This document shows, one piece after another, positions 27,177-34,820 of a DNA stretch of 64,000 bases; the stretch's first letter is position 1, and every line of letters begins with the position of its first letter. Under the pieces are notes generated by a model, which did no database searches, had not been told where the DNA came from, and worked only from the letters and a program-made list of their open reading frames with translations. The position numbers and the translations under genes are program-made. The stretch is from Corynebacterium pacaense (GTDB taxonomy: Bacteria; Actinomycetota; Actinomycetes; Mycobacteriales; Mycobacteriaceae), in assembly GCF_900169525.1 (NCBI RefSeq), contig NZ_LT821240.1, positions 248,001 through 312,000 of the forward strand, given 5' to 3'.

Positions 27177-28490
27177 ATGAACCAACCCCTGTCTGCCGCC
27201 CGCGTCGAGGTGGCTGAGGCGACGGCACCGAAAGCGCCGGAGGAGAGCATCACCGTGGTCGGCATCGGCGCCGACGGTTTTGATGAACTCGGCCACACCG
27301 CCCAGACCGTCCTCCGGCGGGCCGAGGTTGTCATCGGCTCCTGGCGTCAGCTCAACCTGATCCCCGATTCCATCCGGGCCGAACGCAGGCCCTGGCCGTC
27401 GCCGATGCTGCCCGCGATCGAACCGCTTTTCCATGAGTACACCGGAATGCGCATCGCGGTTCTGGCCTCCGGCGATCCCATGTTCCACGGTGTTGGATCG
27501 ACACTGAAAAGGGTGCTCGGGATCGAGCGCATCCGCGTCATTCCCCATTCCTCCTCGGCGTCCCTGGCCTGCGCACGTCTGGGCTGGGCCCTGGATGTGA
27601 CCCCGGTGTCCTCACTGGTCTCCCGGGAGGTGGAGACCCTGATCCCGTTGATCGATTCCGGTATCCGATTCCTGGTCCTGGGAAGGGATGAGCGCAGCGC
27701 GCCGGACATCGCCAGACTGCTGGTCGACATGGATCATCCCGCCCACCGGATCACGGTGCTCAGCGATCTGGACAGCCCGGACGAGGAGATCGCCCGCGGC
27801 AGCGCCGCGCAGCCGCCCCAGCCGGTGTCCTCACTCAATGTCATTGCCATCGAACCACCGCCGGGGCTGGGAACCGGGACCCGCTCGTTGCTTCCGGGCC
27901 TCGGGGACGACTCCTTCGAACACGACGGGCAACTGACCAAATCGGATATCCGCGCTCTGACGGTCAGCGCACTGGCACCGCGACCGGGTGAGGTGCTCTG
28001 GGATATCGGTGCGGGCTCCGGTTCGATTGCCATCGAGTGGCTGCGGGCGCTGTCACTGTCTGGTGGTCCGCGCGGGCAGGCGATCTGTTTTGAATCCGAT
28101 CCGGACCGTGCGGCGAGGATCACCCGCAATGCCGCCCGCCTCGGTGTGCCCTGGCTGAAGGTGATGGGGGCGGCGCCGAAGGCGCTCAACGACGCCCGTT
28201 ACGAGGGCCTGGCCCCGGACGCGATCTTCATCGGTGGAGGGGTGGGCGTCGATAAGCTCCCGGAAACCGCATGGACCCTGCTGCGTCCGGGCGGGCGTAT
28301 CGTTGCCAATGCGGTGACCATCGAATCGGAGCAGACCCTGATCAGGCTGCGCGCCACCCATGGCGGATCGCTGCGCCGGATCCAGGTGTCCACAGAGCAC
28401 CGCGTGGGCGGTTTCACCGCGTTCAAATCCGCTCTGCCCATCACCCAGTGGCGGGCGAGCAAGGCGATCTTTCCAGAAGGAGTGTTCTAA
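27177..28490 (+). CDS. cobL: Precorrin-6Y C5,15-methyltransferase (decarboxylating)
   Basis: Aerobic cobalamin pathway: methylates C5 and C15 and decarboxylates precorrin-6Y. 437 residues with two modules: CbiE-like tetrapyrrole methylase (about 15-225; VVGIGADGFDELG and the SGDPMFHGVG motif) and CbiT-like SAM methyltransferase (about 245-437; VLWDIGAGSGSIAIEWLR). First gene of cobL-cobM-cobK, directly abutting cobM. Confidence 0.94.
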   Translation: MNQPLSAARVEVAEATAPKAPEESITVVGIGADGFDELGHTAQTVLRRAEVVIGSWRQLNLIPDSIRAERRPWPSPMLPAIEPLFHEYTGMRIAVLASGDPMFHGVGSTLKRVLGIERIRVIPHSSSASLACARLGWALDVTPVSSLVSREVETLIPLIDSGIRFLVLGRDERSAPDIARLLVDMDHPAHRITVLSDLDSPDEEIARGSAAQPPQPVSSLNVIAIEPPPGLGTGTRSLLPGLGDDSFEHDGQLTKSDIRALTVSALAPRPGEVLWDIGAGSGSIAIEWLRALSLSGGPRGQAICFESDPDRAARITRNAARLGVPWLKVMGAAPKALNDARYEGLAPDAIFIGGGVGVDKLPETAWTLLRPGGRIVANAVTIESEQTLIRLRATHGGSLRRIQVSTEHRVGGFTAFKSALPITQWRASKAIFPEGVF

Positions 28491-29264
28491 GTGACCGTCT
28501 ATTTCATCGGTGCCGGCCCCGGGGCGGCGGACCTGCTGACGCTGCGTGCGGACAGACTGATCAGGACCTCACCGGTCTGTCTCTACGCCGGTTCCATCGT
28601 GCCGGAGGAGGTTCTGGACAACACGCCCGAGGGCGCCGAGGTGATCAACACCGCACGGATGCCGCTGGAGGAGATCATTGAGGTGATCAGGCGTGCCGAC
28701 GCACAGGGCAGGGACGTGGCGCGGCTGCACTCCGGTGACCCGTCGATCTACTCGGCGCTGGCCGAGCAGGCCAGAAGACTCACCACCCTGGGAATCGAGT
28801 ATGAGATCGTCCCCGGTGTCCCGGCGTTCTCTGCGGCCGCCGCGGTTCTCGGGCATGAGCTGACCGTGCCGACGGTGGGGCAGAGCGTCATCCTCACCCG
28901 CGTCGGAGGGCGGGCCTCGGCGATGCCCGACGGCGAGGATCTGCCGACGCTCGGCAGATCGGGTGCCACCATGGTCATCCACCTCGCGGCGCACGACATC
29001 GACCGCGTCGTCGCCGAGCTGCTGCCCAACTACGGCCCGGAGTGCCCGGTGGCCGTCGTCGCCTATGCCTCACGGCCGGAGGAGAAGACCGTCCGCGGCA
29101 CCCTGGCCGGCATCGCCGACCAGGTCAGGGAGGCGGGGATCGTACGCACCGCGGTGATCATCGTCGGCAGGGTGCTCGCGGCGGAGGGCTTCCCCGACAG
29201 CTTCCTCTACTCCGACGACCGCCCCCGCGACGAGAACGGACGAACACTGACGTGCACGCACTGA
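28491..29264 (+). CDS. cobM: Precorrin-4 C11-methyltransferase
   Basis: Methylates precorrin-4 at C11 to precorrin-5. 257 residues, single tetrapyrrole-methylase domain: VYFIGAGPGAADLLTLRA at the N-terminus, ARLHSGDPSIYSAL (about 83) and a GVPAFSAAAAVLG stretch binding SAM. GTG start immediately after the cobL stop. Its last 13 bases overlap cobK. Confidence 0.95.
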   Translation: MTVYFIGAGPGAADLLTLRADRLIRTSPVCLYAGSIVPEEVLDNTPEGAEVINTARMPLEEIIEVIRRADAQGRDVARLHSGDPSIYSALAEQARRLTTLGIEYEIVPGVPAFSAAAAVLGHELTVPTVGQSVILTRVGGRASAMPDGEDLPTLGRSGATMVIHLAAHDIDRVVAELLPNYGPECPVAVVAYASRPEEKTVRGTLAGIADQVREAGIVRTAVIIVGRVLAAEGFPDSFLYSDDRPRDENGRTLTCTH

Positions 29265-29974
29265 TTCTCGGAGGTACAAGGGAGGCCAGGGATCTCGCCC
29301 CGCTGCTGCTGGAGCGGGGCTGGCGGGTGACCAGCTCCCTCGCCGGAAGGGTCCGGGATCCTGCTCTGCCGGCGGGGGAGGTGCGCATCGGCGGATTCGG
29401 GGGTCCGCAGGGATTGGCCGACTGGATCGCGCGGCACTGCGTGGATGTCATCGTCGATGCCACGCATCCCTTCGCCGAGCGGATCTCGGCATCGGCCGCC
29501 GCGGCCGCGGGTGAGACCCCGCTGATCGCGCTGCACCGACCGGCGTGGCAGGCCGAGGATGAATGGACGATGGTGGCCTCGATGGAGGATGCCGCGGCCG
29601 CGTGCGGGGAGAGCGGACGGAGGATCTTCCTTACCATCGGCAGGCAGAACCTTCACGTGTTCGCGGATTCCGGGAACGACTTCCTGATCCGCTGTGTGGA
29701 ACAGCCGGTGGAACCGCTGCCGGAGCGGCGGCTGATCCTGCTCTCCCGTGGCCCCTTCACCGTCGAGGGTGAGATCACGCTGATGCGCGAACACCGTATC
29801 GATGCCCTGGTGACCAAGAACTCCGGTGGGACACTGACCGCGGCGAAGCTGGAGGCGGCCCGGGAACTGGGGGTCGAGGTGATCATGATCGAGCGTCCCG
29901 GTCTCCCGGAGGTGGACCTGGTGGTCCACAGCGCGGAGGAGGCCCTCAATCGGTGCTGTAGCGCCGTGAGGTGA
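29252..29974 (+). CDS. cobK: Precorrin-6A reductase
   Basis: NADPH-dependent reduction of precorrin-6A to dihydro-precorrin-6A. 240 residues starting with GTG, VHALILGGTREARDLAPLL, the Rossmann nucleotide motif. Central VDATHPFAERIS and C-terminal TKNSGGTLTAAKLEAARELG are CobK/CbiJ hallmarks. A longer in-frame region upstream merely shadows cobM. The 3' end overlaps the convergent cobIJ by 29 bp. Confidence 0.93.
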   Translation: MHALILGGTREARDLAPLLLERGWRVTSSLAGRVRDPALPAGEVRIGGFGGPQGLADWIARHCVDVIVDATHPFAERISASAAAAAGETPLIALHRPAWQAEDEWTMVASMEDAAAACGESGRRIFLTIGRQNLHVFADSGNDFLIRCVEQPVEPLPERRLILLSRGPFTVEGEITLMREHRIDALVTKNSGGTLTAAKLEAARELGVEVIMIERPGLPEVDLVVHSAEEALNRCCSAVR

Positions 29975-31427
29975 ACACCCTCGTGCCCTGCGCGCCCTCA
30001 TAGGTGCTCGTGGTCGAGGCGCCGAAGATCAACAGGGTGCGCATGTCCACGACCCCGGGATCGAAATTCTCCAGGTCGGTGACCGTGACCTTCTCCTCCG
30101 CGGACCCGACGGCCCTGGCGACGATGACCGGGGTCCGCGGGGAGCGGCTCTCCGCGACCAGGCGCTTGAGCTCCTCCACCTGCTGGCGACGGGTCCTGGA
30201 CGCCGGATTGTAGACCGCGAACGCCATGTCCGCGCCGCACAGCGCCCGGACGCGCCGCTCCACGATCTCCCAGGGCTTGAGACGGTCCGAGAGTGAGATC
30301 AGGGCGAAGTCGTGACCGAGGGGTGCACCCACCCTGGAGGCCACGGCCTGGGCCGCGGTGACACCGGGGACCACCCGGACCGGGACATCCCGCCACTGCT
30401 CGTCATCGGCGGTTTCCAGAACCGCGGCCGCCATGGCGAACACGCCGGGATCACCGGAGGAGACCACCGCCACGCGACGTCCCTGCTTCGCCAGGTCCAG
30501 AGCCATTGCCGCACGCTCTGCCTCGACGCGGTTGTCGGAAGGGTGCAGACGCTGCCCCGCTACCGCTGGCACACGGTTGACATAGGTGGTGTACCCGACG
30601 ACGTCGGTAGCCCGCCGCAGTTCCGCGGTGACCTCCGGGGTGGTCCACATGGGATCACCCGGGCCCAGACCGACAACGACGACCTCACCCTCCGCCTCCG
30701 CGGGGGCGGCGACGGTGGCCGTCGAGGGGACGATGATGCAGGAGAAGTAGGGAATGTCCGCGGGATCGGCCGCGAGCACGGGCACCATGGTCTGCTCCGG
30801 CATCGTGGCCCTGCTGACCACCCAGGCACGCTCGGCTACACCGGCGTTGATCAGGGCCGTCCGCACCTTCTCGAAGGTGCGGCCCAGTTTCATCACCACC
30901 GCCGTATCGGTGCCCCGCAGACGATCGCTCAGCTCGGGCAGCGGAAGAGTTCCGGAGAGGATGGTCAACACCTCCTCCTCCTCGGCCAGTGGTTGTCCCA
31001 GCATGTCCGCCGCCGCGGTGATCGAGGGGATACCCGGGATGATCTCGGCGGGGAAATCCTCCGCCAGCAGGCGGTGGAGGTGCTGGTAGGAGCTGTAGAG
31101 CATGGGATCACCGAGAGAGAGAACCGCCACGGTGCGCCCCTGATCGAGGTGGGCGCGCAGACGCTGCGCTGCGTCGAGGTAGAACTCCGCCATCGCCCCG
31201 GCGTATCCACCGGGGTGCTCGCTGATACCGGTGGTCACGGGGTATTCCAGGAGCTCATGGATCTGGCCCGGCCGCATGTAGCGTTCCCCGATGGTCCGGG
31301 CAGTGGAGGTTCCTCCGCGCCGTGCGTGATAGACTAGGACATCGGCCTCGCCGATGGCGCGGGCGCCCTTGACGGTGAGGAGCTCCGGATCCCCCGGTCC
31401 CACCCCGATACCGATCAGCCGGCTCAT
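29946..31427 (-). CDS. cobIJ: Fused precorrin-2 C20- and precorrin-3B C17-methyltransferase
   Basis: One 493-residue polypeptide with two tetrapyrrole-methylase domains. The CobI half (about 1-245, LIGIGVGPGDPELLTVKG) methylates precorrin-2 at C20. The CobJ half (about 248-493, VVVVGLGPGDPMWTTPE, VVSSGDPGVFAMA) methylates C17 with ring contraction. Such CobI-CobJ fusions are common in actinobacteria. The ATG overlaps the cobH stop by 4 bases (ATGA). Third gene of the minus-strand operon cobG-cobH-cobIJ. Confidence 0.95.
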   Translation of the reverse strand: MSRLIGIGVGPGDPELLTVKGARAIGEADVLVYHARRGGTSTARTIGERYMRPGQIHELLEYPVTTGISEHPGGYAGAMAEFYLDAAQRLRAHLDQGRTVAVLSLGDPMLYSSYQHLHRLLAEDFPAEIIPGIPSITAAADMLGQPLAEEEEVLTILSGTLPLPELSDRLRGTDTAVVMKLGRTFEKVRTALINAGVAERAWVVSRATMPEQTMVPVLAADPADIPYFSCIIVPSTATVAAPAEAEGEVVVVGLGPGDPMWTTPEVTAELRRATDVVGYTTYVNRVPAVAGQRLHPSDNRVEAERAAMALDLAKQGRRVAVVSSGDPGVFAMAAAVLETADDEQWRDVPVRVVPGVTAAQAVASRVGAPLGHDFALISLSDRLKPWEIVERRVRALCGADMAFAVYNPASRTRRQQVEELKRLVAESRSPRTPVIVARAVGSAEEKVTVTDLENFDPGVVDMRTLLIFGASTTSTYEGAQGTRVFTSRRYSTD

Positions 31428-32080
31428 GAGAGGATCTCCTGTTCGGTCGCCAGCGCGTTCAGTGCCGCGCAGGTGATCGCGGAACCGCCCCGCCGCCCGT
31501 GGACGGTGAGATACTGCGTGCCCAGGTACTCCGCTCGCTCGCCGAGTTCAGCCTTGGATTCCGCGGCTCCGACGAATCCGACGGGAATGCCGATGATCGC
31601 GGAGGGCCTGGGCCTGTTAGGATCCTCCTCGATCCAGTCGAGGAGATGGAACAGTGCCGTCGGCGCGTTGCCGATGGCCACCACCGCCCCGTCCAGGCGG
31701 GGTGCCCACAGTTCCACGGCCGCAGCGGAACGCGTGGTTCCCAGCCGCTGGGCCAGTTCCGCGGTCCGGGGGTCGTTGAGCAGGCAGAGCACATCATTGT
31801 CGGCGGGCAGCCGCCTCCTGGTGACGCCGGTGGAGACCATCGTGACATCGGTGATAATTGGTGCCCCGGCAGCCAGAGCACCACGGGCTGCGGGAACCAG
31901 GCCGGGGGAGAAGGCGATGTCCCGGGACAGATCCGTCTGCCCGGCGGCGTGGATCATCCGTACCGCGACCTGCGCCTGGTCCGCGGTGAATTCACTCAGG
32001 TCCGACTCGGAGCGGATGATGGCGAAGGACTGGCGGTAGATCTCATTGCCGTCGGTCTCATAGGGAGTGGAAGCAAGCAC
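31424..32080 (-). CDS. cobH: Precorrin-8X methylmutase
   Basis: Moves the C11 methyl to C12, making hydrogenobyrinic acid. 218 residues. The catalytic histidine lies in VRMIHAAGQTDL (about 46). Also seen are APIITDVTMVSTGVTRRRL, binding the substrate, and GIPVGFVGAAESK (about 165), as in CobH/CbiC. GTG start, 9 nt after the cobG stop, with AGAGGT overlapping the stop codon. Confidence 0.94.
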   Translation of the reverse strand: MLASTPYETDGNEIYRQSFAIIRSESDLSEFTADQAQVAVRMIHAAGQTDLSRDIAFSPGLVPAARGALAAGAPIITDVTMVSTGVTRRRLPADNDVLCLLNDPRTAELAQRLGTTRSAAAVELWAPRLDGAVVAIGNAPTALFHLLDWIEEDPNRPRPSAIIGIPVGFVGAAESKAELGERAEYLGTQYLTVHGRRGGSAITCAALNALATEQEILS

Positions 32081-32089
32081 GGTTGTTGT

Positions 32090-33292
32090 CTACCTCTGGT
32101 GGATGTCGTAGCTGGATTCGGCGGTGGCCTGGTACTCGGTGTGCGGGAAGTTGGGATGGCCGCATCGACGTGCGCATCCCACGAAGTGAACATGTCCCTG
32201 ACCGTCGAGCTGTCCCTGTCCGAGCGCGATCTCGAGGTCAGCGCGAACATCGGAATGGGACTTCCCGCAACCCGGGAGACCCGTGCACGCGGTGGCCCTC
32301 AACCACGGAGAACGCTCATCAAAGATCAGACCCATCGGGGCGAGGACCTTGACCACCTCCTCCGCCACGCACTCGGAGAGACCGGTGATCACCAGGGAGT
32401 TCCACGGAGTGACCGTGGTCGGAGCATCGACGGCCGCGAGGAACCGCGCCAGGCGGGAGGAGAGCACACCCAGCCGCAGCCCCGCGCCCAGGCTGATCCC
32501 CTCCTCCGTCTCTATCCACCCGATGGGGGCAATCGCCCGTGGTCGGAGTGCCGGGAGGGCTTCGATGCGCCGGACACGGCCGTCCGCCAGCAGCGACTCC
32601 GAGATTCCGGGAATGATCTCCGGTCTCTCCTTGACCCGCCACGCAGAACCGCGCCCGGCCTGCCAGATGTCAGCGGCACGCACCAGGACTGCGGCCGCAT
32701 CGTCACCGGCCACCGAAAGACCGACAGGCCGGGCCGCGAGGAAGAGCTCGAAGACACCGTCCCTGGCGAGGAGGCCGAAATCCGGGTTCTCCGCGATGAT
32801 CTCGCCGCCACCGGCATCCAGGCCGAACAGGGTCCGGCCCGCGAGCCCGGCGGCCACCGGGGAGGCGATCAGCTCCGCATCGAGCCGGTCGACCAGGGTC
32901 CGGAGTCGGGGTTCAAGGGGGGAGGCGATGATATTGCGTACCAGATCATGGGCGGGTGAGGGGAGATAGCCCGCCTCCGACATGGAGGCGACGAACCCTG
33001 ACTGGTCACTGATCCCACGGATCTGAAGATTGCCCCGTGAGGTCAGGTGGATTCGACCGTCGCCGAAACCGTCGGCGAGGTCGGCCATGGCCAGCCAGTC
33101 GGACGGGTCGAGGTGACCACCGGGCATCCTTATCCGGCCGATCAGGCCATCATCGGCCTCATGCATGCGCAGCGCTCCGGGGCACCCGTCCCCGCGGTTC
33201 CGGTCGCCCAGTTCGAGCGAGGCGGAAACCAGGTGTGAGACACCGGATGGGGGAGGGCTGGCGGAGCTGCCGATCGAGTTCTTGGACTCCAT
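32090..33292 (-). CDS. cobG: Precorrin-3B synthase (monooxygenase)
   Basis: Oxygen-dependent hydroxylation of precorrin-3A, marking the aerobic B12 route. 400 residues of the nitrite/sulphite-reductase fold. A half-ferredoxin-like N-terminal domain (GDGCPGALRMHEADDG) is followed by the Fe-S/siroheme-type cysteine pair motifs CTGLPGCGKSHSD (about residue 338) and VGCARRCGHP (about 377). The start ATG at 33292 is picked over three residues more upstream because TAGGAT (minus strand) ends 7 nt before it. Confidence 0.92.
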   Translation of the reverse strand: MESKNSIGSSASPPPSGVSHLVSASLELGDRNRGDGCPGALRMHEADDGLIGRIRMPGGHLDPSDWLAMADLADGFGDGRIHLTSRGNLQIRGISDQSGFVASMSEAGYLPSPAHDLVRNIIASPLEPRLRTLVDRLDAELIASPVAAGLAGRTLFGLDAGGGEIIAENPDFGLLARDGVFELFLAARPVGLSVAGDDAAAVLVRAADIWQAGRGSAWRVKERPEIIPGISESLLADGRVRRIEALPALRPRAIAPIGWIETEEGISLGAGLRLGVLSSRLARFLAAVDAPTTVTPWNSLVITGLSECVAEEVVKVLAPMGLIFDERSPWLRATACTGLPGCGKSHSDVRADLEIALGQGQLDGQGHVHFVGCARRCGHPNFPHTEYQATAESSYDIHQR

Positions 33293-33299
33293 GATCATC

Positions 33300-33305
33300 A
33301 TCCTA
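33300..33305 (-). promoter_or_regulatory. -10 element of cobG (leaderless)
   Basis: On the minus strand TAGGAT ends 7 nt before the ATG at 33292. There is no room for a riboswitch leader, so this operon does not share the cobN control. Confidence 0.45.
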
Positions 33306-33335
33306 TGTCAGCGGATTCCGTGATCCGCATTCACC

Positions 33336-33341
33336 TAGCAT
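33336..33341 (+). promoter_or_regulatory. -10 element of the lipase-like gene
   Basis: TAGCAT lies 8 nt before the ATG at 33350. The intervening bases include GGAGGA, too close for an ordinary RBS for this ATG but 4 nt from a GTG at 33353. Confidence 0.35.
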
Positions 33342-33349
33342 CGGAGGAC

Positions 33350-34666
33350 ATGGTGGATAAGGGATACCGAGAGTTTCACCCGGGGGCGGTCATCCGCGCC
33401 GGGGCCGGCGCCCGTATGGGACGAAGTCTGCTTCCGCTCGCCGCGGAGGCCTCTGCCGCGGTCCTGCGCCGGGTCAGTGGCAGGACACCGCGCCCCGCGC
33501 GTGCGGGGGCACCGGAGCTGGTGCCCGATTTCGGGGCGGCGTCACGGACCCCGGGGATGGCGGGGGGCACCCTGGTCAACGTCGCCCCGCTGCGGGTCCT
33601 GGGCACCGGCGGTGAGCTCAACCCCGCCAGTTCCTACCGTTTCGAGTACGTCACCGGCGACTCCCACGGAAACATGACCACCGCGACGGGCGGGGTGTGC
33701 TTTTCAAAGACCCCGTGGACCGGCGGTCCCCGTCCCGTGATCGTTCTGGCACCCTCGACCCAGGGGGTTGCCGCGCACTGTGATCCCTCCCATACCTGCG
33801 CGATCGGGTTGAATGTCTATTATTCCCCGCCACTTGACGCCATCGCCGCCTATGAGCTTCCCGTGTTCACCTGGTTCCTGGCCAACGGCGCGGATGTAGT
33901 ATTCATCGATTATCCCCGTGACCCGGTCCTGGGAATCCAGTCCTACTGCGATTCCATATCCGCTGCGCATTCGCTTTTCGACGCCCTGCGTGCCGCACGG
34001 GAACTGGGGGTGGCGGCGGATAGTCCCGTGGGCCTCTGGGGATTCTCCCAGGGCGGTGGGGCAGTGGGTTGGGCCGCCCAGCTCGCAGAGGGGCACCCCG
34101 ACATCTCACCGCGTGCCGCGGTGGTCGGGGCCCCGCCCTCCGAGCTCGGCGAGGTGCTGCGTGAGGTCGACGGTGGCCTGCTGACCGGGGTGATCGCCTA
34201 TGCCGTCGCTGGCTTGTCGGTGAGCAGACCGGAGCTCCATGACGAGATCATGCCCAAGCTCACCGCCGAGGGTCTGCGCATCATCCTGCGCAACGTCGCC
34301 ACCTGCGCCGGGGGAACCCTGCTGGCGAGCGGGTACCGCGACACCGCACGGTGGACGGTGAGCGGGCACCGGCTCCACGACATCCTCGATGACCTGCCCG
34401 AGGTCTCCGCGGAGTTCCGGCGACAGCGCCTGGGTGGTATCGCGCCGGGCATGCCGGTGCTGCTGTGGGGTTCGCGCCACGACGACGTCATCCCGGTCGC
34501 CCAGGTGCGCAGGGTCCGCGACGCCTGGTCCCTGGCCGGCACGGATCTCAGCTACCACGAGTCCCGGGCACCGAAGGTACCCGGACGCACCGGAGTCAAC
34601 CACTTCGGTCCCTACTTCCGTCACCTCCGCACCTATTCCGGGTGGCTTTTGGACCAGCTGCACTGA
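33350..34666 (+). CDS. Secretory-lipase-family alpha/beta hydrolase
   Basis: 438 residues matching the LIP (secretory triacylglycerol lipase) family known from fungi and from corynebacteria/mycobacteria. Nucleophile elbow GFSQGG (about residue 230), acid in WGSRHDDVIPVAQVRR (about 370), and catalytic His likely NHFGPYF near the C-terminus. Conserved upstream segment GGVCFSKTPW. No hydrophobic signal peptide is visible from any start (33305, 33350, 33416); the N-terminal 60 residues are Arg/Ala/Pro-rich. It sits between cobG and cobN with no obvious link to B12. Substrate is unknown. Confidence 0.8.
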   Translation: MVDKGYREFHPGAVIRAGAGARMGRSLLPLAAEASAAVLRRVSGRTPRPARAGAPELVPDFGAASRTPGMAGGTLVNVAPLRVLGTGGELNPASSYRFEYVTGDSHGNMTTATGGVCFSKTPWTGGPRPVIVLAPSTQGVAAHCDPSHTCAIGLNVYYSPPLDAIAAYELPVFTWFLANGADVVFIDYPRDPVLGIQSYCDSISAAHSLFDALRAARELGVAADSPVGLWGFSQGGGAVGWAAQLAEGHPDISPRAAVVGAPPSELGEVLREVDGGLLTGVIAYAVAGLSVSRPELHDEIMPKLTAEGLRIILRNVATCAGGTLLASGYRDTARWTVSGHRLHDILDDLPEVSAEFRRQRLGGIAPGMPVLLWGSRHDDVIPVAQVRRVRDAWSLAGTDLSYHESRAPKVPGRTGVNHFGPYFRHLRTYSGWLLDQLH

Positions 34667-34674
34667 GCGCATCG

Positions 34675-34680
34675 GGTAGT
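34675..34680 (+). promoter_or_regulatory. -10 element for the riboswitch-cobN transcript
   Basis: TAGTGT about 7 nt before the first bases of the cobalamin aptamer, placing the transcription start near 34687. Confidence 0.4.
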
Positions 34681-34686
34681 GTCAAC

Positions 34687-34810
34687 GGGGATGTTTGACG
34701 GGAGTGAATTCTCCACAAGGTGAAAATCCGAGCGGTCGCGCCACTGTCACAGCCAGACCATTTTCGTCACAACAACAACTTCAACATGCCTAAGGGGCGC
34801 GTGAACCCCG
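34687..34810 (+). ncRNA. Cobalamin riboswitch
   Basis: The leader has the AdoCbl-aptamer core: GGTGAAAATCCGAGCGG (34721-34737), then GCGCCACTGTCAC (34737-34749) and AGCCAGACC (34751-34759), matching the conserved G-A-A-N-N-C-C ... GCCACTG ... AGYCAG pattern. A following GGGG/CCCC hairpin (34794-34797 with 34806-34809) lies directly before the GGAAAGG ribosome site of cobN, suggesting translational repression when B12 is bound. cobN is the only gene in the window under it. Confidence 0.9.
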
Positions 34811-34820
34811 GAAAGGTTGC

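Noticed and set aside
31499..32959. Plus-strand open frame across cobH and cobG
   Set aside because: Pattern of a GC-rich shadow; the opposite strand carries clear CobH and CobG motifs.
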